Shown piece after piece: positions 6,931-11,019 of a stretch of 11,019 nt of DNA (position 1 is the stretch's first letter; each line of letters opens with the position of its first letter). The stretch covers positions 1 to 11,019 of the forward strand of contig JAENWY010000053.1 in the NCBI GenBank assembly GCA_016649775.1, given 5' to 3'. Below the pieces are notes generated by a model that was given only the letters and a program-made list of their open reading frames with translations, was not told the origin of the DNA and did no database searches. The stretch comes from Spirochaetaceae bacterium. GTDB taxonomy: Bacteria > Spirochaetota > Spirochaetia > Sphaerochaetales > Sphaerochaetaceae. The translations under genes were made by a program, and so were the position numbers.

Positions 6931-6990
6931 ATGAAAAACATGAATATAGAAAGATTTATAGCTTTTATTGTGCTACCTATTTTGAAATGA
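6931..6990 (+). CDS. Possible 19-residue hydrophobic peptide
   Basis: A 19-codon frame, ATG at 6931 to TGA at 6988-6990, would encode a Lys-start peptide with a hydrophobic C-terminal half (FIAFIVLPILK). AAGG at 6919-6922 lies 8 nt before the ATG, and a promoter-like pair lies at 6842-6870. The AAGG can pair with CCTT (6910-6913) across a 5-nt loop, and TTTCAT/ATGAAA segments flank it, so the ribosome site and start might be masked in a hairpin. An inverted repeat begins at the stop codon. A leader peptide, a small membrane peptide or chance are all possible; no family is recognised. Confidence 0.2.
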   Translation: MKNMNIERFIAFIVLPILK

Positions 6991-7145
6991 AATTTATAAT
7001 TTTCATAAAACTAAATTTCCTAGTGTCTGTATTGCAACTTTAATTAAAGGGTATAACTGTATTAACAAACCTCTGGAATTGATTATTCTAAGTCATAAAA
7101 CAGTGTTGTTTTCTTAAGAGACTTAAGACTATAGCCATAAATAAA

Positions 7146-7191
7146 TACCTCCAAAGTAGTTTCAATAAATATTGTGTCTACTTTAGAGGTA
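7146..7191 (-). terminator. Probable terminator of the efflux operon
   Basis: The arms 7146-7159 (TACCTCCAAAGTAG) and 7178-7191 (CTACTTTAGAGGTA) pair over 14 positions with one mismatch (C7152/A7185) and an 18-nt loop. Leftward, the hairpin begins 47 nt after the permease stop and is followed by a moderately U-rich ATTTATTTAT. The tract is imperfect, so termination may be partial. The distal arm carries GGAGG, a ribosome-site sequence that would be hidden in the stem. Confidence 0.5.
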
Positions 7192-7238
7192 CTATATCAT
7201 AATAGATGTGAGTTCTGTTTTCTTTAAACTAATTGATT

Positions 7239-8423
7239 CTATTCATAGTTTAGGGCTTCAATTGGATCAAGTTTGGAGGCTTTTAAAGCTGGATACCAGC
7301 CGAAGAATAAACCTATTAACATACTGAATCCCATTGAAAGTATTATGGAGAAGGTACTAATTACAAAGGTTGTTCCCATTGAAACAGAGAATGCATAGGA
7401 AGCAATTAGCCCAATTGCAACTCCTATTAAACCACCTATCAAAGTAATTACTAGGGACTCACAAATGAATTGTCCTCTAATTACTGATGGAGCAGCTCCG
7501 AGGGCCTTTCGTATACCAATCTCTTTTGTTCTCTCCGATACTGATACAAGCATAATATTCATTATACCAATACCACCAACAAGTAAACTAATAGCTGCAA
7601 TTGCTGCTAGGAATGAACTAAGTGTTGAGGTAACAGAAGTTGCCATTTTAGCTACAGTTGTAGGAGAAATAATTCTAAAGTAATCTTTTCCTATTTTAGT
7701 GTTAAAATAATTTTCAACTGTATTAGAAACTCCAAGTGTATTATTTTGATCAGTAACTTTTATAATGTATGAATGTACATAACTGGATTTACTAAATCTT
7801 GATTGATAAGTAGAGTATGGAATAAAAACACTATAGTTAAAATTCAGTGAGAATATTGCATCTTTATCTTCTACTACACCTACAACCTTATATGGTTTTC
7901 CTTGAGTACCTCTATAGAGCATAACGTTTTGTCCTACAGCATTACCGGTGGGGAATAATCCCGTTGCTACATTCGAACCTAGAACTACAACTTGTCTTGA
8001 AGTAATACTTTGAGTTAAATTAAAGAATTCACCACTAGAAAAAGTCATTGCGAGGTTATTGCTATAATCGCTTGGTACTCCATATACAGTAGTAGAATCA
8101 TTTTGTTGTCCAACTCTAATAGTTGAATTACCTTGATCAATAGCCATTACAGTCTCTATATCAGGAGAAAGTGCTTTTATGTTACTAGCATATTTCTCAG
8201 TGAACATAGAAATAGATTTGCTATAAGATCTAGGAGAAAATGTGATTAAATCAGGACCAGCACTTGAAATAGACTTTGTGATATTTGTTTGAATGGATTG
8301 ACCTAATGTTAAAATTGTAACAACTGAGGCAACACCTATTACAATACCAAGTAAGGAAAGTAGAGTTCTAAGCTTACTACCTATCATTGCTTTAAATGCT
8401 AGTTTTGTATTTTCAATTATCAT
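7239..8423 (-). CDS. MacB-type ABC transporter permease (FtsX/MacB_PCD family)
   Basis: This is the inner-membrane subunit of a type VII mechanotransmission ABC pump. There is one N-terminal membrane segment (about 20-42, following SKLRTLLSLLGI). A large periplasmic domain follows (about 43-268), then three C-terminal segments (about 270-294, 324-347, 355-377). The conserved coupling region SERTKEIGIRKALGA is at 296-310, and the C-terminus has the usual PALKASKLDPIEALNYE. At 394 residues it is complete. The ATPase is a separate protein, unlike E. coli MacB, where both are fused; the split arrangement resembles B. subtilis YknY/YknZ. The ATG overlaps the ATPase stop by 4 bp (ATGA), with GAGGA upstream in the preceding gene. 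The substrate cannot be told: related pumps export macrolides, peptides, toxins or lipoproteins. Confidence 0.93.
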   Translation of the reverse strand: MIIENTKLAFKAMIGSKLRTLLSLLGIVIGVASVVTILTLGQSIQTNITKSISSAGPDLITFSPRSYSKSISMFTEKYASNIKALSPDIETVMAIDQGNSTIRVGQQNDSTTVYGVPSDYSNNLAMTFSSGEFFNLTQSITSRQVVVLGSNVATGLFPTGNAVGQNVMLYRGTQGKPYKVVGVVEDKDAIFSLNFNYSVFIPYSTYQSRFSKSSYVHSYIIKVTDQNNTLGVSNTVENYFNTKIGKDYFRIISPTTVAKMATSVTSTLSSFLAAIAAISLLVGGIGIMNIMLVSVSERTKEIGIRKALGAAPSVIRGQFICESLVITLIGGLIGVAIGLIASYAFSVSMGTTFVISTFSIILSMGFSMLIGLFFGWYPALKASKLDPIEALNYE

Positions 8424-9100
8424 TTTTTATCCTCTACTAGGTGTCCATCTTTAATATGTATCTGCCTTAAGCACTGATTTCCTAATTCTATATCATGGGT
8501 AACAACGATAATAGTTCTTCCTTCTTCATGAAGATGCCAAAATACTTCCATTATTTGTTTTCCTGTTTTTGAATCTAGGGCACCAGTTGGTTCATCAGCT
8601 AGTATGATAGAAGGGTTAGTTACTATTGCTCTTGCAATAGCAACTCTTTGTTTTTGACCTCCAGACATTTCATTAGGCCTGTGATACATCCTATCTTCTA
8701 GTCCTACTTTTCTTAAGGCCTCTTTTGCTAGTATTACTCTGTCTTTTTTCTTAACATCAGAGTAAAGAAGTGGGGTAATTACGTTTTCAAGAGCGGTTAG
8801 CTTTGAAAGTAGATTAAATTGTTGGAATATAAATCCAACTTTGTTATTTCTTAAATACGCTAGATCTTCCTCATCCATATTAAAGGTTGGTTGACCATCT
8901 ATATAAATGTTACCGTCTGATGGAGAGTCTAAACATCCTATTAGATTCATGAGTGTTGATTTACCAGAACCAGAGGGTCCCATTATTGAAGTGAATTCAC
9001 CCTTTTTAATTTCAAGTGAAATATTCTCTAATGCTTTTACAGTAATATCCCCAACATTATAAAATCTACTTGCTCTATCTATTTTTATAATTGTGTCCAT
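8420..9100 (-). CDS. MacB/LolD-type ABC transporter ATP-binding protein
   Basis: The 226-residue nucleotide-binding subunit carries every expected motif. Walker A is GPSGSGKST (41-49) and the Q-loop is FQQFNLL (92-98). The signature SGGQKQR (146-152) is followed by Walker B IILADEPTG (165-173), and the switch His is H202 (VVTHD). It powers the adjacent permease by dimerising on ATP binding at the cytoplasmic face. It begins 14 bp after the adaptor gene with AGAGGAAA as ribosome site and overlaps the permease start by 4 bp, which implies equal, coupled synthesis. A LolCDE lipoprotein-release role is less likely, because a MacA-like adaptor and a TolC-like channel share the operon. Confidence 0.95.
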   Translation of the reverse strand: MDTIIKIDRASRFYNVGDITVKALENISLEIKKGEFTSIMGPSGSGKSTLMNLIGCLDSPSDGNIYIDGQPTFNMDEEDLAYLRNNKVGFIFQQFNLLSKLTALENVITPLLYSDVKKKDRVILAKEALRKVGLEDRMYHRPNEMSGGQKQRVAIARAIVTNPSIILADEPTGALDSKTGKQIMEVFWHLHEEGRTIIVVTHDIELGNQCLRQIHIKDGHLVEDKK

Positions 9101-9114
9101 AACTTTTTCCTCTG

Positions 9115-10284
9115 TTAGTTTTTACGTATGTATCTACTATCCCCTGGCGCATGAGCACCACCCATTAAGTTTCCACCAAGTAATCCTGATGATGAGCTAG
9201 CAGCTTTAGCAGTAACTATTGGCATTACTAAAACAGTATCGCCATCAATTAAATTTCCTGTTAATATTTCGACATAACCTTCACTTAAATTGTTAGTAGT
9301 AACATATATTTTTTCTGGTGTTGTAGTTGTTTTCTTCAATACATATGAGCCCTTATCATCAGTTTTAACAGCCTCATCAGATAGAATAATTATTTCTTCT
9401 TGACTAGTACCTTCAATGGTTCCTCCAAAGGAATAACCTGGGTAAATTCCCTTTGGTGGATTATCAATTGTGAATTCAACATTTTTAACCCCAATACCTT
9501 CTGTTGATAAAGTGCCTGCATAAGGCATATAAGAAATTCTAGCTTTACTCATTACTCCAGGAAGTGATTCGTATGTGATATTTGCAATACTTGATGTGGT
9601 AATATATCTTAAATCGATTTCGTCAATATCAACATTAGCAATCAACTTGGTTGGATCAATTATTGTAGCACAATTATCTTGTTGCACAGCGTAATCTCCA
9701 ACTTCAACATTAAGAATTGAAACAATACCACTAATAGGTGCATATAGTTTTGTATCCTCTAATTCAGATTTGTAACTTTTTAATTCCATTTGGAGTAATT
9801 CAACATCACTTGAAGTCCCTTTAAGCTTAGAAGATTTAATTTCTGATTCTAGTTTTGCAATATTGTATTGAATATTTGTATCATCAATTGTTACTAGTAA
9901 ATCACCTTTTTTAACACTGTCGCCTTTTATAACTAATACTGAGGTTACAGTACCTGCAGATTTAGAATGTACCGATTGTGTATTAAGTGGTTCCAATTCT
10001 CCACTAATATCAACAGTAGTTGAATACTTTAGTTTTTTTACAATAAATTCTTTAGGAACAGGTGCCTTTAATGCCTCAATGGTTTTTACATTTTGCCAAG
10101 GAAAGTATCCTGTGCTTTTGTAATTTGAATATACATATATTCCTCCAATAACAATTATTAGTACAACAACATTTCTAATTAATTTTTTTCTTTTTGCCAT
10201 TTTCTTTTTATTACTAATTGTATTTTGAACTTTTTCTTCTGTACTTAATTCTTTCTTATCGGTTTCTTTAGTTGTCATTTCCAT
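9115..10284 (-). CDS. MacA-like periplasmic adaptor (membrane fusion protein)
   Basis: This adaptor links the MacB-type pump to the outer-membrane channel. It has a charged cytoplasmic N-terminus (1-35, Lys/Glu-rich) and one membrane anchor (about 36-54). A split lipoyl/biotinyl-like domain follows: the first half, SAGTVTSVLVIKGDSVKKGDLL, spans about 109-130 and the second, APISGIVSILNVEVGDYAV, about 182-200. These halves flank a short helical hairpin (about 138-178). Beta-barrel and membrane-proximal domains follow (about 210-355). The tail (361-389) is low in complexity, Ser/Gly-rich with SSSSGLLGGNLMGG, and ends basic. At 389 residues it is complete. The ATG at 10284 is preceded by AGGAGA, which overlaps the TAG stop of the TolC-like gene 7 bp upstream, suggesting coupled translation. 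A second in-frame ATG two codons later is less well spaced. Confidence 0.93.
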   Translation of the reverse strand: MEMTTKETDKKELSTEEKVQNTISNKKKMAKRKKLIRNVVVLIIVIGGIYVYSNYKSTGYFPWQNVKTIEALKAPVPKEFIVKKLKYSTTVDISGELEPLNTQSVHSKSAGTVTSVLVIKGDSVKKGDLLVTIDDTNIQYNIAKLESEIKSSKLKGTSSDVELLQMELKSYKSELEDTKLYAPISGIVSILNVEVGDYAVQQDNCATIIDPTKLIANVDIDEIDLRYITTSSIANITYESLPGVMSKARISYMPYAGTLSTEGIGVKNVEFTIDNPPKGIYPGYSFGGTIEGTSQEEIIILSDEAVKTDDKGSYVLKKTTTTPEKIYVTTNNLSEGYVEILTGNLIDGDTVLVMPIVTAKAASSSSGLLGGNLMGGAHAPGDSRYIRKN

Positions 10285-10291
10285 TTATCTC

Positions 10292-11019
10292 CTATAGAAA
10301 TTCTTTATCAATATTATTTTTAATGATTAAACGAGCTAGTTTAATTTGTTGTTCGTTAATTGTATCTAAGGCACATAAGTTCTTAGCTTTAGTTAATTCT
10401 GTATCAGTTGCAAAACCATTATCATATAATGTTTGTGTATTAGCTAATGATTGAGTATTAACACTTCTTTCAATTTCAAATTGTTGTAATTCTAGATTTG
10501 ATTCTTGAATATTATTTTGAAGAGAAAATACTGTTAAACTGTGATTAGCTATTGCATCTTGGTAATCAAGATTACTTTTTTGAACTAAATTTTCAGCTGC
10601 TAATATTTTTAAACTTTTACTTTTGGTATTAGACTCACTAGAGTAGGTAGCTGCAACTGTAACATAAGGAGATAAAACTTTGGTTGAATAATTGTAAGTA
10701 CCTGATAGGCCACTTGAGAATGAATAATTTTTAAAAGAATAGGTAGCAGTTGCACTTGTAGTTACATCTAAACCTATATTAGAACTAAGACTACCATCTA
10801 CATAAAGTCCGTTTGTTTCTTCTTGTATTAATCTTAATGCTTCTTTGTTAACATCTGTTTGAGCTTTTGCAATATTAATGAGGGTATTTAAGGCCCTCAT
10901 ATCAATAGTTAAGTTTATATTAGTAAATTTGTCTAAAGTTTCATATTTTATTCCACTGTAGCTTTCAAATTGTTCTTTTAATAGTTTGATTGCTTGAGCT
11001 TTTATACTTATTACATTCT
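10292..11019 (-). CDS. TolC-like outer membrane efflux protein (C-terminal part; 5' end beyond window)
   Basis: The frame stays open from its TAG stop (10292-10294) to the right edge. About 241 residues are visible, and the ATG at 10898-10900 is internal rather than the start. The pattern is that of an outer membrane efflux protein: helical stretches (IKAQAIKLLKEQFESY; later DYQDAIANHSLTVFSLQNNIQ and the following ~70 residues). Between them is a Ser/Thr/Tyr-rich stretch with alternating hydrophobics, consistent with two barrel strands. The ending, YDNGFATDTELTKAKN followed by a helix, is typical of the family's last helical repeat (a G-x-A/T-x-x-E/D-L pattern). It would form the channel that the adaptor and ABC pump dock onto. 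It is first among the four visible genes of the operon, whose promoter is outside the window. Confidence 0.88.
   Translation of the reverse strand, partial: NVISIKAQAIKLLKEQFESYSGIKYETLDKFTNINLTIDMRALNTLINIAKAQTDVNKEALRLIQEETNGLYVDGSLSSNIGLDVTTSATATYSFKNYSFSSGLSGTYNYSTKVLSPYVTVAATYSSESNTKSKSLKILAAENLVQKSNLDYQDAIANHSLTVFSLQNNIQESNLELQQFEIERSVNTQSLANTQTLYDNGFATDTELTKAKNLCALDTINEQQIKLARLIIKNNIDKEFL

Larger units (their letters stand above)
6679..7238. other. Gene-poor intergenic stretch with several short inverted repeats
   Basis: These 560 bp hold no convincing protein gene of normal size. Contents: the leftward promoter and ribosome site of the secreted protein gene (6688-6760); a possible rightward micro-gene (6842-6990) followed by an 8-bp inverted repeat, 6989-6996 / 7012-7019 (GAAATTTA); a perfect 7-bp inverted repeat with 3-nt spacing at 7112-7128 (TCTTAAG); and the probable efflux-operon terminator at 7146-7191. 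No tRNA, insertion sequence or recognisable gene remnant was found. Confidence 0.6.

Noticed and set aside
7465..7683. Rightward open frame inside the MacB-type permease gene
   Set aside because: It is antisense to the conserved C-terminal permease region and has no ribosome site.
10272..10454. Rightward open frame across the adaptor/TolC-like gene junction
   Set aside because: It is antisense to two confident genes and is a by-product of AT-rich codons.
10898..10900. ATG as the start of the TolC-like gene
   Set aside because: The frame continues upstream without a stop to the window edge with TolC-like helical sequence, and no ribosome site precedes this ATG.
1..11019. CRISPR array, tRNA or rRNA genes, riboswitch, or complete transposase
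   Set aside because: No regularly spaced repeats, no tRNA-like cloverleaf, no rRNA sequence, no recognisable riboswitch core and no transposase motif was found on either strand by eye.

Overview
This AT-rich window looks like ordinary chromosome from a diderm (outer-membrane) bacterium. The main evidence for an outer membrane is a TolC-like outer membrane efflux protein encoded with a MacA/MacB-type pump. Translation uses the standard code, with ATG starts and one TTG start. Some starts have clear Shine-Dalgarno (SD) sites and others have none. The taxon cannot be fixed from the sequence. A low-GC spirochaete-like lineage is a reasonable guess, based on the short secreted protein with an LFA-type signal peptide and the thiI/cysteine desulfurase pair, but Fusobacteria or another AT-rich diderm is possible.

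Layout. At 1-285 (+) lies the 3' end of an unrecognised gene. At 373-1644 (+) is a DUF4236-family protein with a TTG start, downstream of a promoter-like region framed by a perfect 10-bp inverted repeat. At 1668-1769 is an elaborate nested inverted repeat, which probably terminates the leftward thiI operon and may carry an insertion-sequence remnant. At 1787-4177 (-) a cysteine desulfurase gene and thiI form a tight two-gene operon for tRNA 4-thiouridine (s4U) synthesis. From a divergent 266-bp spacer the rightward pair follows: 3-dehydroquinate synthase (aroB, 4444-5511) and a low-molecular-weight protein tyrosine phosphatase (5515-5985). A strong bidirectional hairpin at 6020-6069 separates that pair from a leftward secreted protein gene (6103-6678), which has the best promoter in the window. 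A gene-poor 560-bp stretch (6679-7238) follows. The rest (7239-11019, -) is one operon in the transcriptional order tolC-like, macA-like, macB-type ATPase, macB-type permease. Its start lies beyond the right edge.

How the genes work together. The desulfurase supplies persulfide sulfur to ThiI, which lacks a rhodanese domain, as in the Bacillus subtilis NifZ-ThiI pair. The efflux operon encodes a complete tripartite assembly: inner-membrane ABC pump split into ATPase and permease, periplasmic adaptor, and outer-membrane channel. AroB serves the shikimate pathway; its link to a phosphatase is only an operon association. No clearly new system is evident. The points most worth a second look are the nested repeat at 1668-1769, the framed promoter at 306-346, the starts without SD in the divergent spacer, and the structured gap at 6842-7191.
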